A stretch of DNA of 34,954 nucleotides from Brachybacterium endophyticum (GCF_003130585.1 NZ_QFKX01000009.1:1-34954), one strand, 5' to 3'. Shown: positions 16,590 to 25,103, counted from the first letter of the stretch. The notes: generated by a model not told the origin, from the letters alone. Made by a program: numbers and translations.

Positions 16590-16850
16590 ATGAAGGTGGT
16601 TCTCCCTGACGACGACTCGCGGCACCTCGGACGACTGGTGAGGTCCGCGGAGAAGCTGCGGCCTGCATCCCAGGGTCGAACGGTCCGCGTGAGCGCCGTC
16701 GCGTGGGTGCGGGGTGCGATAGCCGCCGCCAGGAAGGACAAGGACCTCGCGCGCCGTATTGCCGAACAGATACCTGATACAGGGCGCGGAGGAGTGCGGC
16801 CGGGGGCCGGCCGTCCAACAGGTCGTAAGGACACGAAGGAGCCGCAATGA
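16590..16850 (+). CDS. Small basic DNA-binding protein, likely transfer regulator
   Basis: An 86-residue basic protein. Its first 70 residues, 'LGRLVRSAEKLRPASQGRTVRVSAVAWVR' in parts and 'AIAAARKDKDLARRIAEQ', suggest a short ribbon-helix-helix-like fold; the C terminus 'RPGAGRPTGRK' resembles an AT-hook or 'GxGRPxG' tail seen in plasmid accessory proteins. It begins directly after a -10 box (leaderless) and is the first gene of the plus-strand transfer operon. A role as an oriT accessory or autorepressor of the symmetric promoter is plausible. Stop and next ORF overlap as ATGA. Confidence 0.6.
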   Translation: MKVVLPDDDSRHLGRLVRSAEKLRPASQGRTVRVSAVAWVRGAIAAARKDKDLARRIAEQIPDTGRGGVRPGAGRPTGRKDTKEPQ

Positions 16851-16906
16851 GCATGGAGGAAGCCAAGCCGCAGGCAGGACATGGGAAGGCTCAACCCCGA
16901 GGGTGA
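16847..16906 (+). CDS. Possible 19-residue leader peptide
   Basis: ATG overlaps the previous stop (ATGA); the product is MSMEEAKPQAGHGKAQPRG. Its stop codon lies at the loop edge of the hairpin preceding the coupling-protein gene, so ribosomes finishing here would disturb that hairpin. Too short to prove; suggested by position only. Confidence 0.3.
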   Translation: MSMEEAKPQAGHGKAQPRG

Positions 16907-16919
16907 TCCGCCCTCGGGG
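16895..16919 (+). promoter_or_regulatory. Hairpin upstream of the coupling-protein ribosome site
   Basis: CCCCGAGGG and CCCTCGGGG form a perfect 9-bp stem with a 7-base loop that contains TGA of the leader ORF. It ends 11 bases before AAGGAG of the coupling gene. It may act as an attenuator or as a ribosome-sensitive switch; there is no T-tract. Confidence 0.5.
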
Positions 16920-16943
16920 CACAGAAAGCAAAGGAGTCCGAAC

Positions 16944-18350
16944 ATGATCAACAGGTCGAGCGGTCGTCGGGGGCAGAGCACAATTCCGGAGGAGCCTCGC
17001 CCCTACGTGGGGTTCGCGATGGACGCGACGGGGCAGACGTCCGGCCTCGCCCAGGGCGGGGTGCACACGCTCGTGCTCGCTGGCTCGGGTGTGGGCAAGA
17101 GCCGGCGCGTGCTGGTACCGAGCATCTGCCTGTGGGAGGAGAGCGTCGTCGCGGTCAGCGCCAAGAGCGACTTGGCGGAGATGTCCGCGCGCATCCGCGC
17201 GAGCCGTGGCGGTCCGATGTACGTCATGGACCTCACTGGTCAGGCGGACTGGGCCAAGCTGCCGGACGACGTCATCCGCGTCGCGAGCGACCCGTGCGCG
17301 CTCCTCACGTGGGATGAGAACGGGTCGAATGACGACTCGGCGCTCGGCCTCGCCGAGCTGCTGACGAAGCTCGGCACGCTCGGTATGGGCGGGACCGGGG
17401 GCGGGGGCGGCGACAGCGCCTTCTGGATGCAGCTCGCGCTCGGCACGCTCGCCTGTCTCGTGCAGGCCGGTGGCTACTACCCGGATCCTGAGACAGGTGA
17501 GCACATCTGGGGTGGCGGCATCGACTGGGTGATGCGCGCGGCACTGGACACCGGCGACGGCGAGGAGGACGCCGAGGGCGACCTGACGACACCGAACTGG
17601 AACACTGCGGCGCGGCGTGCCGCGCTCATGGATTCCGCGCATGTGGACGAGGTCATCGCCAGCAAGCTGCTCGACCCCAAGCAGCGCGACTCGATCGGCA
17701 TCAACCTCCGGGTGGCGCTCGGCAACTGGAAGAAGCGAACCGTCCGCGGGAAGGCAGGTGATGTGCCGTTCAGTCCCGACCTGCTCGAGCAGCCGGGCTC
17801 GACGCTGTACCTCGTCTCCCCGGATGACGGTGGCGGTGCGAGCGCGGCGGCATCGGTGATCGAGTCCTTGGTGCGGCATTGGAAGCAGCACGCGATCACT
17901 AGGCGCCTCCCGAAGATCCAGATGGTGATCGACGAGTGCCCGCAGATCTGCCCGCTGCCGAACCTCGACCAGTACATCGGCGTGATGCGCAGCTACGGGA
18001 TGCACTTCCTGGTGGCGACTCAGCACTCGAGCCAGTTCGAGAAGAGGTTCGGCGAGAAGGATGCCAAGGTCCTGCTCAACATCTTCCCGTCGATCCTCGT
18101 CGGCGTCGGTGCGATCGAGAAGGAACTGATCGACCAGGCGGCGTGGACGGTCAAGCCCACCGAGCGCAAGGTGTCCTCGATCGGCTCGGGCGGACAGGAG
18201 AACGTCTCCGCCGACCAGACGACCTCGCTCACGGGAGCGGAGCTGCTGCCTCGCTCCATGGACGAGGCCCGTCTGATCGTGCGGGGTCTGCCCGGCACGC
18301 TCGTGAAGCTCGTGGACTACGAGCACATGATGAGCCGCGCCGCCGCGTGA
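16944..18350 (+). CDS. VirD4/TraG-family coupling ATPase (soluble form)
   Basis: A 468-residue ATPase of the type IV coupling protein family. Walker A is GSGVGKS at 47-53, directly after 'HTLVLA'; Walker B is the 'QMVIDECPQI' stretch near residue 330, followed by the typical arginine/glutamine-containing 'YGMHFLVATQHSSQFEK'. It links the relaxase-DNA complex to the membrane channel and drives transfer. It lacks the usual N-terminal membrane helices, so the small membrane proteins of the divergent operon may anchor it. AAGGAG lies eight bases before the ATG at 16944; the frame upstream to 16881 crosses the hairpin and is not used. It is followed by a terminator and the candidate oriT. Confidence 0.87.
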   Translation: MINRSSGRRGQSTIPEEPRPYVGFAMDATGQTSGLAQGGVHTLVLAGSGVGKSRRVLVPSICLWEESVVAVSAKSDLAEMSARIRASRGGPMYVMDLTGQADWAKLPDDVIRVASDPCALLTWDENGSNDDSALGLAELLTKLGTLGMGGTGGGGGDSAFWMQLALGTLACLVQAGGYYPDPETGEHIWGGGIDWVMRAALDTGDGEEDAEGDLTTPNWNTAARRAALMDSAHVDEVIASKLLDPKQRDSIGINLRVALGNWKKRTVRGKAGDVPFSPDLLEQPGSTLYLVSPDDGGGASAAASVIESLVRHWKQHAITRRLPKIQMVIDECPQICPLPNLDQYIGVMRSYGMHFLVATQHSSQFEKRFGEKDAKVLLNIFPSILVGVGAIEKELIDQAAWTVKPTERKVSSIGSGGQENVSADQTTSLTGAELLPRSMDEARLIVRGLPGTLVKLVDYEHMMSRAAA

Positions 18351-18380
18351 TCGGCAGCATCCGCAGCTGAGCTAGGAGCA

Positions 18381-18406
18381 GCGCCCCGGCCATACGGTCG
18401 GGGCGC
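18381..18406 (+). terminator. Terminator after the coupling-protein gene
   Basis: GCGCCCCGGCC (18381-18391), loop ATAC, GGTCGGGGCGC (18396-18406), followed by TTCCTTGT. One G-U pair. The stretch from 18407 to 18660 contains no gene I can support. Confidence 0.7.
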
Positions 18407-18660
18407 TTCCTTGTGCCCTGCGGCGCGTGGACGCGGCCTCACTCCGGACGCCGCCCCGGACCTCGAGACGACCCCGGCGCTTCCGCCTCGCGACCGACCA
18501 CCCACCACCGCAGCAGCGACGACCTCGGACATCACCGACGTCGGCCGTTCCGGCAGGCGTGCCCACGACCTCCCGGTCGGCTGATGACCCCCGAGGCCGA
18601 TGACTTCACCACCGTCGACCCGCGCACGCGCGAGAGGCTGACGCGTCGACGTTGAGCGTG

Positions 18661-18779
18661 TGCACACCCCCGCGCGAGTACGTGTACACACGGCGACCGG
18701 GGGCGCGCACACACGGCAAGGGAAAAATTGAGGCACACAATCTAACTCGCTGCGCGAGTTAGCGGACCCTTGCGGGTCC
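18661..18779. other. Candidate origin of transfer (oriT)
   Basis: Upstream of the relaxase gene lie two adjacent perfect hairpins: CTAACTCGC-TGC-GCGAGTTAG (18742-18762) and GGACCC-TTGC-GGGTCC (18764-18779). They are preceded by a local A-tract (GGGAAAAATTGAGG, 18720-18733) and by direct repeats ACACACGGC at 18686-18694 and 18709-18717. Inverted repeats next to a MobF relaxase gene, in a non-coding region between coupling protein and relaxase, are the expected layout of an oriT. The nick position is not known. The remainder to 18934 carries an A/T-rich patch (GCGTAAAATGGAAATAG) that may be the promoter of the relaxase. Confidence 0.55.
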
Positions 18780-18934
18780 AGGTGCTCGAAGCGTAAAATG
18801 GAAATAGTTAGACCCGCGAGTTCTCCTGCCAGAGCTTTCGCGCATTCATCGTCTCCGGACGGTCATATTCACCTTACTGATGTGGCCCCCGTCCGGCGTG
18901 CCCGGACTCTTCCGGACAGAGACGGAGCAGGCAG

Positions 18935-21900
18935 ATGAGTAAGGGCGGTGTGGTTACCTTCCGCGGCTCGGCCAGCGCTGCCGAGAACTACCTGCGCGAG
19001 ACGTATCTGCGTGAGGGAGCGGACCTCCCGGTCACCCACATCGCCGTGGAGAACGGCCAGGCGTCGGTCCGTGACATCGACGGCGAGCAGTTCCGTCGCT
19101 GGATGGAGCACCGCGACCCGTTCGATGCCGATTCGCCCGTGCGCGGTCAGCAACGCGGGGGACAGCGGAAGTCGCCGGTTTACCACGAGGTACTCGTGTC
19201 GTCCTCGAAGTCCCTCTCGCTGGCGGCAGCTGCGAACCCCCGGATCGGTGAGGCGCTCGAGGCTGCGATGGCGCGCGCGTCGGTCGCGTCGGTGGAGGCG
19301 TTCGCAGAGCACGCGGTAGGTCGTGCCGTCATGCAGACCCGCGGTCCGCAGATCGCGGTGCGTGCCACTCGTGTCGAGGCGACGCACGTGCAGCACACGA
19401 GCTCGCGTGGGGGAGACCCGCACTACCACCGTCATATGCAGCTCCTGCCGAGGGTGCAAGTGCACACCCGCAAGGGGCTGGAGTGGAAGGCCGTCGACGG
19501 GTCGATGGTGTACGCCGCGGCGGGTCGGATGTCGGCAGCTGCGGACCTCGCGATGTCGACGGATCCGGAGCTGCGCCGCGTCATCGCGGAGGAGCGTTAC
19601 ACGTGGGAGCCCGGCGTCGGCGGCGGCAAGATCGCCGAGTTCGAGCCGTTCGTGGACGACTTCTCCTCGCGGCGGGACCAGGTCGCGGCGCACAAGGAGG
19701 CGGCCGAGGCGTCGTGGCGTTCGGAGAACCCGGGCAAGGAGCCGAGCGCTCGGGAGCTGCGCGCGTGGGATCAGCTCGGGTGGGCGACCGATCGTCCGGA
19801 GAAGAAGGCGACGGCGAAGACGGCGGCGGACGTGATCGAGGACCAGGCGCTGCGACTGGCCGAGGTCGTTCCGCAGAACGAGTCACGCATCGTCGTGCGC
19901 CAGGACCCGTCGACCATTGACCCCGACGTGATCGCCCGCGAGGCGGTCAAGGATCTCGAGGCGCACAGCACGGCGTTCTCTCGCATGGAGCTGCTGGCGG
20001 CGATCGATCGTCGGGTGGCCGACACCTACGTCATGCGCGGGGACGCGCTCACGGTGCGGTCCGCGGCGATCGAGGCGGCGACCGGTGAGGTGCTCGAGCT
20101 CGACGGGCTCGACCCCCAGAACGACGCCAAGCGCACGCGCTTCACGACCCGTCGCGTGGTCGCCAACGACAGCGAGGTGTCGCGTCGGCTGCAGAAGCGG
20201 GCGCAACGGGGCGGGCACAACGGGCACGTGGCCGCGGACCGCGGTGGCTTCTCGCTCAGCGAGGACCAGGCGGCAGCGGCGCGCTCGATCACTGGTGACC
20301 ATGCGCTCGTGGTCGTCGAGGGCGCTGCGGGAAGCGGCAAGACCACGATGCTCGAGGCGGCGAACGAGGAGCTGCTGGCACAGGACCGTCGTCTGGTCGC
20401 GATCTCGCCGACCAAGCGCGGCGCGCTGGAGATGGGGAAGTCGATCGGCGCGCAGGCGACGAGTGTGCACAGTCTGCTGGTCGCCGCGGGCGCGTCGTTC
20501 GATGACCGTGGGCGCTGGACGCTCCCCCTTCGGTGGAAGCCGCAGTCGGACGAGTGGCGCATGAACAAGGACACCGTCCTGGTCGTCGATGAGGCCGGCA
20601 TGCTCGACAAGGAGACGGCGTGGGCACTGCACCGGTACGCGGACGAGCAGGGTGTCGGCAGCATCGTGCTGCTCGGCGACTCCAAGCAGCTGCCGGCCGT
20701 CGGTCGCGGCGGCTACCTGCGTGATGCGTGGGGTGCGACGACGGCGTACCACGACCTCAAGGACGTCCGGCGTTTCCGGATCGCTGATGGCAAGAGCACG
20801 ACGCCGCAGATCGACACCGAGTACGCCGACGCGTCGCTGAAGCTGCGCGAGCGGGAGGAGCCCGAGGCGTTCGTCGCATTGCTGCAGGCGCGCGGTCAGG
20901 TGCGCACGGGTGAGGTCGACGAGGTCCTCGGCCGAGTCGCGGAGACGGTCGCGCTGGAGACGGAGGCCGGCGAGAGCTCGATCGCCGTCGCATCGACCAA
21001 CACGGTCGCGAGCCGCATCAACCGTGCCGTCTACGACGAGCTCGTCGCCCGCAGGACGATCGACGCAAGCGTGGTCGTGCAGGGCCGGGACGGCGATCCG
21101 ATCGCCAAGGGCGCTCGCGTCGCGACCCGACTGAACGACAAGGAGATGGACGTCGCGAACCGGCAAGTGTGGGAGGTCCACTCTGTGCAGTGGGGCGGGT
21201 CGGTCATCGTCAAGGACGTCGAGTCGGGTCATCACCGGACGTTGGATCCCGACTACGTGCAGGACAACCTTCAGCTCGCGTTCGCGGTCACCGCGCACGG
21301 CGCGCAGGGCATGACGGTGGACACCGCCCACATGGTGCTGTCGGACCAGACCGACGCTGCCGGGCTCTACGTGGGCCTCACCCGTGGCCGGTACGCGAAT
21401 GTCCTGCACGCCGTCGCCGTCGCCGAGGACGAGGCCGACGTCCTCGAGCAGTTCACCGCCGCCGTCTCCCGTGTCCGCGGGGACGAGGGTCTGAGCGCCG
21501 TGCAGGAGACGATCGCGCGCGAGCGCGTCCAGCAGACGGCCATTGAGGCTCAGCCTGAGCGGGATTCGCTGGACCTGTCGCTCGAGGAGGGGACGTTCGA
21601 GCTCGAGCCGAAGCGTCGTCGTCGGTGGGCTCTCGAAGGGGTGGATGCCGGGGAGTCGGCGCAGGAAGCCCCGGTCGCGACGCGTGACGCGCTGGAGGAC
21701 TACCGCGGCGAGTACGCGAAAGAGATCTCGGTGCTGCACCAGCGGGCGTTAGAACGCTCCCGTGAGAACTACCCGGCCGGTGGTGAGTGGCGTTGGGATA
21801 TCGAGGCGGCTGAGGAGCTCCTGAGCGCTGCTGAAGAAGCTCAGCAGGCGATGCAGCAGCGCCCCGGCACCCCGGACGCCTTCCGCGCGCAGCTCGAGGG

Positions 21901-22324
21901 TGTGCGGGCGGAGTTCGCCGCGCAGCAGCGTGCGCAGGAGCAGATTCGTCGGGCCGAGCAGGAGCGTGTGGCGGCGGAGGCACGTGATCAGCGCATCGCC
22001 GAGGTACTGGCCGACGCGAGGGTCCGCTTCCCGGGCGAGACGAAGCAGCTCGCCCTGGCGCGTCGCACGGAGCTCACGACGGCGGACCCGTCGATGTCGC
22101 CGGATGAGGCGACGCGCCAGATCCGGCGCGAACTGAACGATGCCGCCGCCAACGGGACGCTCATCGACTCGCTGCAGGGCATCCGCACCCAGAACCACCG
22201 TGCGCAGATCGAGAAGGACCGTAACCAAGGGTGTCGCCCCCTGTCGGTCCACGAGCGACTGGCACGGGTCAACCAGCGAAGCCGGGAGAGGGAGGCGAGC
22301 CAGGACCACGGCATGGAGCTCTGA
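18935..22324 (+). CDS. MobF-family conjugative relaxase-helicase
   Basis: A 1129-residue TrwC/TraI-type relaxase. The N-terminal domain has paired tyrosines (Tyr19, Tyr24, 'ENYLRETYL') that could form the 5'-phosphotyrosine link, and a metal-binding histidine cluster (His154, then DPHYHRHMQL with His163, His165, His167). The helicase half has Walker A GAAGSGKT at 463-470 and 'DTVLVVDEAGMLDKE', a RecD-like Walker B, further motifs 'GSIVLLGDSKQLPAVGRGG' and a late 'VTAHGAQGMTVDTAHM'. The enzyme nicks oriT, stays attached and unwinds the strand for transfer. GGAG lies 10 bases before the ATG. Length and domain order are normal for the family; the last 250 residues are glutamine/arginine/glutamate-rich helix. 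Confidence 0.93.
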   Translation: MSKGGVVTFRGSASAAENYLRETYLREGADLPVTHIAVENGQASVRDIDGEQFRRWMEHRDPFDADSPVRGQQRGGQRKSPVYHEVLVSSSKSLSLAAAANPRIGEALEAAMARASVASVEAFAEHAVGRAVMQTRGPQIAVRATRVEATHVQHTSSRGGDPHYHRHMQLLPRVQVHTRKGLEWKAVDGSMVYAAAGRMSAAADLAMSTDPELRRVIAEERYTWEPGVGGGKIAEFEPFVDDFSSRRDQVAAHKEAAEASWRSENPGKEPSARELRAWDQLGWATDRPEKKATAKTAADVIEDQALRLAEVVPQNESRIVVRQDPSTIDPDVIAREAVKDLEAHSTAFSRMELLAAIDRRVADTYVMRGDALTVRSAAIEAATGEVLELDGLDPQNDAKRTRFTTRRVVANDSEVSRRLQKRAQRGGHNGHVAADRGGFSLSEDQAAAARSITGDHALVVVEGAAGSGKTTMLEAANEELLAQDRRLVAISPTKRGALEMGKSIGAQATSVHSLLVAAGASFDDRGRWTLPLRWKPQSDEWRMNKDTVLVVDEAGMLDKETAWALHRYADEQGVGSIVLLGDSKQLPAVGRGGYLRDAWGATTAYHDLKDVRRFRIADGKSTTPQIDTEYADASLKLREREEPEAFVALLQARGQVRTGEVDEVLGRVAETVALETEAGESSIAVASTNTVASRINRAVYDELVARRTIDASVVVQGRDGDPIAKGARVATRLNDKEMDVANRQVWEVHSVQWGGSVIVKDVESGHHRTLDPDYVQDNLQLAFAVTAHGAQGMTVDTAHMVLSDQTDAAGLYVGLTRGRYANVLHAVAVAEDEADVLEQFTAAVSRVRGDEGLSAVQETIARERVQQTAIEAQPERDSLDLSLEEGTFELEPKRRRRWALEGVDAGESAQEAPVATRDALEDYRGEYAKEISVLHQRALERSRENYPAGGEWRWDIEAAEELLSAAEEAQQAMQQRPGTPDAFRAQLEGVRAEFAAQQRAQEQIRRAEQERVAAEARDQRIAEVLADARVRFPGETKQLALARRTELTTADPSMSPDEATRQIRRELNDAAANGTLIDSLQGIRTQNHRAQIEKDRNQGCRPLSVHERLARVNQRSREREASQDHGMEL

Positions 22325-22367
22325 GCAGTACTCGCAAGCAGTACCCACCACGAGATAGGAGTCAGTC

Positions 22368-23021
22368 ATGGCGCAGCAGACGGTCAACCCGAGGGACGTC
22401 CAGAAGGTCCAGTCGGCGATCCGCATCGACGGTATGGAGGCGGCGAAGAAGAGGTTCGGGGAGGACTCCCCGGAGTTCAGGAAGGCGCAGCAGGACCGGC
22501 AGCGCCGGCAGATGGTCGCGCGTCGGGAGCAGGCGGCCCGGCACGCGGCCGAGGCCAGGTCGGCCAAGGGGCAGCAGGCATCCCCGACCGGTCAGGGTCA
22601 GGACGTGGGCAAGCGTCAGGCCGTGGCGGCGGAGGCGGCCAAGCGTCGGCAGTCGCAGACGTCGGACCGCACGGCGCAGAACCAGGCCCAGGCGCAGGCG
22701 CAGGCGCAGGCGCAGGCGCAGGTCCAGGCTCAGGCGCGTGCGCGCGTCCAAAGCCAGGCGCAGGCCGAGAGCAGCTCGCGTTCGCAGGCTCAGGTGCAGC
22801 GTGCGCACCGGACGGCGACTGAGGCTGCCGCTCGGCGCAAGCAGCAGTCTCCGGCGGCCGAGAGGAAGTCCCATGAGCCGCGGCTGGCTCCCGCGGCTGC
22901 GACGCGCATGACTGCGATGCAGGGGAAGACCGCGGCAGAGCGGGTGCAGGCGATGCAGCGCCGGCAGGCTCAGCTGCGGGCTCGACAGCCTCAGGTGCAG
23001 TCCCAGGGTCAGACGATGTGA
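22368..23021 (+). CDS. Gln/Ala-repeat protein of the transfer operon
   Basis: A 217-residue, highly basic and glutamine/alanine-rich protein with no membrane segment. It starts MAQQTVNPRDVQKVQSAI and contains a six-residue short helix pattern (AAKKRFGEDSPEFRKAQQ) before a run of QA repeats at about 105-125 and further Gln/Arg helix. It may be an extended helical DNA- or protein-binding accessory factor, for example a partner of the relaxase, whose C terminus has similar composition. ATAGGAG lies six bases before the ATG, 43 bases after the relaxase stop, on the same transcript. No family can be named. Confidence 0.65.
   Translation: MAQQTVNPRDVQKVQSAIRIDGMEAAKKRFGEDSPEFRKAQQDRQRRQMVARREQAARHAAEARSAKGQQASPTGQGQDVGKRQAVAAEAAKRRQSQTSDRTAQNQAQAQAQAQAQAQVQAQARARVQSQAQAESSSRSQAQVQRAHRTATEAAARRKQQSPAAERKSHEPRLAPAAATRMTAMQGKTAAERVQAMQRRQAQLRARQPQVQSQGQTM
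22684..22734 (+). repeat. In-frame CAGGCG hexamer repeat
   Basis: Successive CAGGCG units (with a few variants) encode alternating Gln-Ala. Such tracts change length by slippage, and multiples of six keep the frame open. Confidence 0.7.
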
Positions 23022-23221
23022 TCATGTGGAACGGACCTGCGCTCTACGGCGACGAGGTGTTCGCCGCCGGCTATCGCATCTGCCCCGAGTGCGACGAGAT
23101 GGCCGCGCTGTACGCGGGGAGCCGTTCGAGCACGCTCCCACGTGCCCCAAGGCCCAGGGACATCCGCTGCGCACGCGAGCAACACCTAGCTGAGGCCCCG
23201 GCACTATCACTCGAGCGCTGA
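23018..23221 (+). CDS. Small protein with CPxC motif
   Basis: A 67-residue ORF whose GTG start overlaps the preceding stop as GTGA (an ATG lies two codons later). The product has 'AAGYRICPECDEMAALYAG', a single CxxC pair, and a further lone cysteine near the end. A zinc site with a partner or a redox role is possible but unproven. It is the last ORF before a strong terminator, so it probably belongs to the transfer operon. Confidence 0.5.
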   Translation: MIMWNGPALYGDEVFAAGYRICPECDEMAALYAGSRSSTLPRAPRPRDIRCAREQHLAEAPALSLER

Positions 23222-23229
23222 CGCAGATT

Positions 23230-23263
23230 GGGCCATCCGAGCACTTCGGTGCACGGATGGCCC
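23230..23263 (+). terminator. Terminator of the transfer operon
   Basis: GGGCCATCCG, A, GCAC, loop TTCG, GTGC, A, CGGATGGCCC: a 14-bp stem with one A-A mismatch and a stable UUCG-type loop, located nine bases after the last small ORF. Confidence 0.8.
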
Positions 23264-23455
23264 TACGCTTCTCGTAAACCGACATTTTCGCAGAATCGCA
23301 GGTCAGTGCGCCTTCCCTTTAGTACGATGGGGTCACGCGCGACAGCCCGCCGAGCACGTGTACTGACCTGGATTCTTCTCGGCTGTCCTCGCCCAACTCG
23401 CCTTGCTCCCCATCTCGCAGGGGATGGAGCGTTGCCACCTGGAGACAGAAGCATC

Positions 23456-25093
23456 ATGACCATTAACACTGAACCCGACGAGGTCAAGGTCGAGCGTGAT
23501 CGACGGGACCTGTTCTCGCTCTTCGGCGACCTTCCGGTCGAACAACACTCTGATGCGATCCGCCAAGCGATCAATGAGATCTACGACATCGCTATGTACG
23601 AAGAGCCGACTTTCCCTCTCGAGCTGAGCATCCGTGATCTCGACGGGGTGGACGAGGAGGAGCGCGCCCAGGTGGCCGTGGCGAATACGTTCCGCGCCTC
23701 TCTCCTCCCGGAGGACCTCGCCAACGATAGGGCTCTGGGTGATGCGCTCCGTATCCGTGATCACGCCCTCACGGTTCTCGTCCATCCCGAAGCTCGCAGA
23801 GCCTACGACTACTTCCGCCGTCGCATTCCCCTGTCGCTCGCTGTCCCCGCAACCGAGGACGACTCACCGCGAGTCCGGAGCGACTACGAGGGCACCGTTT
23901 CTGCCCCGAGCTACCGGTACGAGGACGTCCCCTGGGTGATCCCTCCGGGATCGTCACAGGAGGTTCCGCCGGTCAACATCTACGACCCGATCTATCAGGC
24001 GGGGCGTCGAGCTGTGCTCGGGCCGGTGAAGCCGTCGCTCGCGGCGAGGATCATATTCTTCGCGACCCTCGGCATCGGCCTTCTGCTCGCGCTGTACAAC
24101 CCGGCGATGCTCGTCCCGATCACCCTGGGGCTCTGGGGCGCGAAGACGCTCCGCTCCACCCTCCACGTCGAGGAAGAGACGTTCCCGTCGGAGAGCGGGT
24201 ACCGCGGCGCGTACATGCCGTGGTGGACGGAGGTCTCGAAACCCACTGGGAAGGATATTCGCAGGAAGATCCTTCGACTCATCGCCATCCCCTACGTGCC
24301 GGTGCTTGTCCTGTTCCTCATCGTCACCATCGCGATCCGCCCCGACCCCGGACCGGTGCTCATCTCCATCGGCATCGGTGCCTTCCTCGCCCCCGCGGTG
24401 ACAACGCTGCTCATCTTCATACCGATGGACCGGATCAAGGTACACTCGTCCGTCGCCACACGCATCGCACAGCTCAGAGCCCGCGAGGGTGCGATGTCCT
24501 GGGACCAGATCCTGACGACGAAGCGCGTCTACTCGGGAGGCGACGGTCTGAACGCGGCGATCGGCGTGTTCGGCGCGGACCGTGTCCAGGCAGGCCTCGA
24601 GGGGGAGCGGCTGACCACCCATGAGCTGGTGACCTTCATCCTCGCGGACGTTCCCGGAGCGAAGTTGTTCGACACTCTCAAGTTTCCTGGGTCGCTCAAC
24701 GCTGACATCGATCATGCGCTGCTCTACCGCGACAAGCTCGCGTTGATCGACTCCAAGCTGTGGAGCCCCGGCATCTATCACCTCGACGGTGGGAGTCTCG
24801 AAGCGACTTACCCGGATGGATCGCATTCGTTCTCACAAAGTGCCATGAGCTCGGCGCACAACTTGCTCGGGCGAATGTTCAATCAGATGCCCACGATGGA
24901 GCATCTGAAGCTGAAGATGTTCACCATCGTTCACAACAAGGACCCGAAGAAGCCCCTCGTGCTGATCGGTCACCATATCTACGACATGGAGTCCGGGCTG
25001 AAGGCCATCGGCGAGTTCCTCGAGCTCGGCCAGGGGGAGGACTATATCGACCCCAACGTCGTGGACGTGCTCTACAACATGGTGAAAAACTGA
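23456..25093 (+). CDS. Membrane protein with NERD-like nuclease domain
   Basis: A 545-residue protein. The first 185 residues are acidic and soluble; a stretch near 95-120 ('ALTVLVHPEARRAYDYF') resembles the last helices of a J domain, without the HPD motif. Three hydrophobic segments follow at about 193-225, 265-290 and 292-318. The C-terminal domain (about 340-545) has 'NADIDHALLYRDKLALIDSK' then 'LWSPGIY', matching the NERD/PD-(D/E)xK pattern D-x-D-H...I-(D/E)-x-K-x-W-x-x-G. It could be a membrane-tethered nuclease acting on incoming DNA. GGAGA lies 13 bases before the ATG at 23456; the frame open from 23228 crosses the terminator and is not used. The stop falls at the edge of the IS copy, so the end may be altered. 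Confidence 0.7.
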   Translation: MTINTEPDEVKVERDRRDLFSLFGDLPVEQHSDAIRQAINEIYDIAMYEEPTFPLELSIRDLDGVDEEERAQVAVANTFRASLLPEDLANDRALGDALRIRDHALTVLVHPEARRAYDYFRRRIPLSLAVPATEDDSPRVRSDYEGTVSAPSYRYEDVPWVIPPGSSQEVPPVNIYDPIYQAGRRAVLGPVKPSLAARIIFFATLGIGLLLALYNPAMLVPITLGLWGAKTLRSTLHVEEETFPSESGYRGAYMPWWTEVSKPTGKDIRRKILRLIAIPYVPVLVLFLIVTIAIRPDPGPVLISIGIGAFLAPAVTTLLIFIPMDRIKVHSSVATRIAQLRAREGAMSWDQILTTKRVYSGGDGLNAAIGVFGADRVQAGLEGERLTTHELVTFILADVPGAKLFDTLKFPGSLNADIDHALLYRDKLALIDSKLWSPGIYHLDGGSLEATYPDGSHSFSQSAMSSAHNLLGRMFNQMPTMEHLKLKMFTIVHNKDPKKPLVLIGHHIYDMESGLKAIGEFLELGQGEDYIDPNVVDVLYNMVKN

Positions 25094-25103
25094 TGGCGCT
25101 GGC

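Noticed and set aside
18413..18655. Small plus-strand ORF between coupling gene and relaxase
   Set aside because: Arg/Pro-rich composition, no ribosome site, both strands open. A 23-residue tail from 18584 looks slightly better but is too short to support.
19883..21739. Minus-strand frame of 618 codons inside the relaxase gene
   Set aside because: Exact antisense of the relaxase-helicase; no recognisable motifs.
22684..22734. CRISPR-like array
   Set aside because: The CAGGCG units are contiguous, in frame and coding, without spacers.
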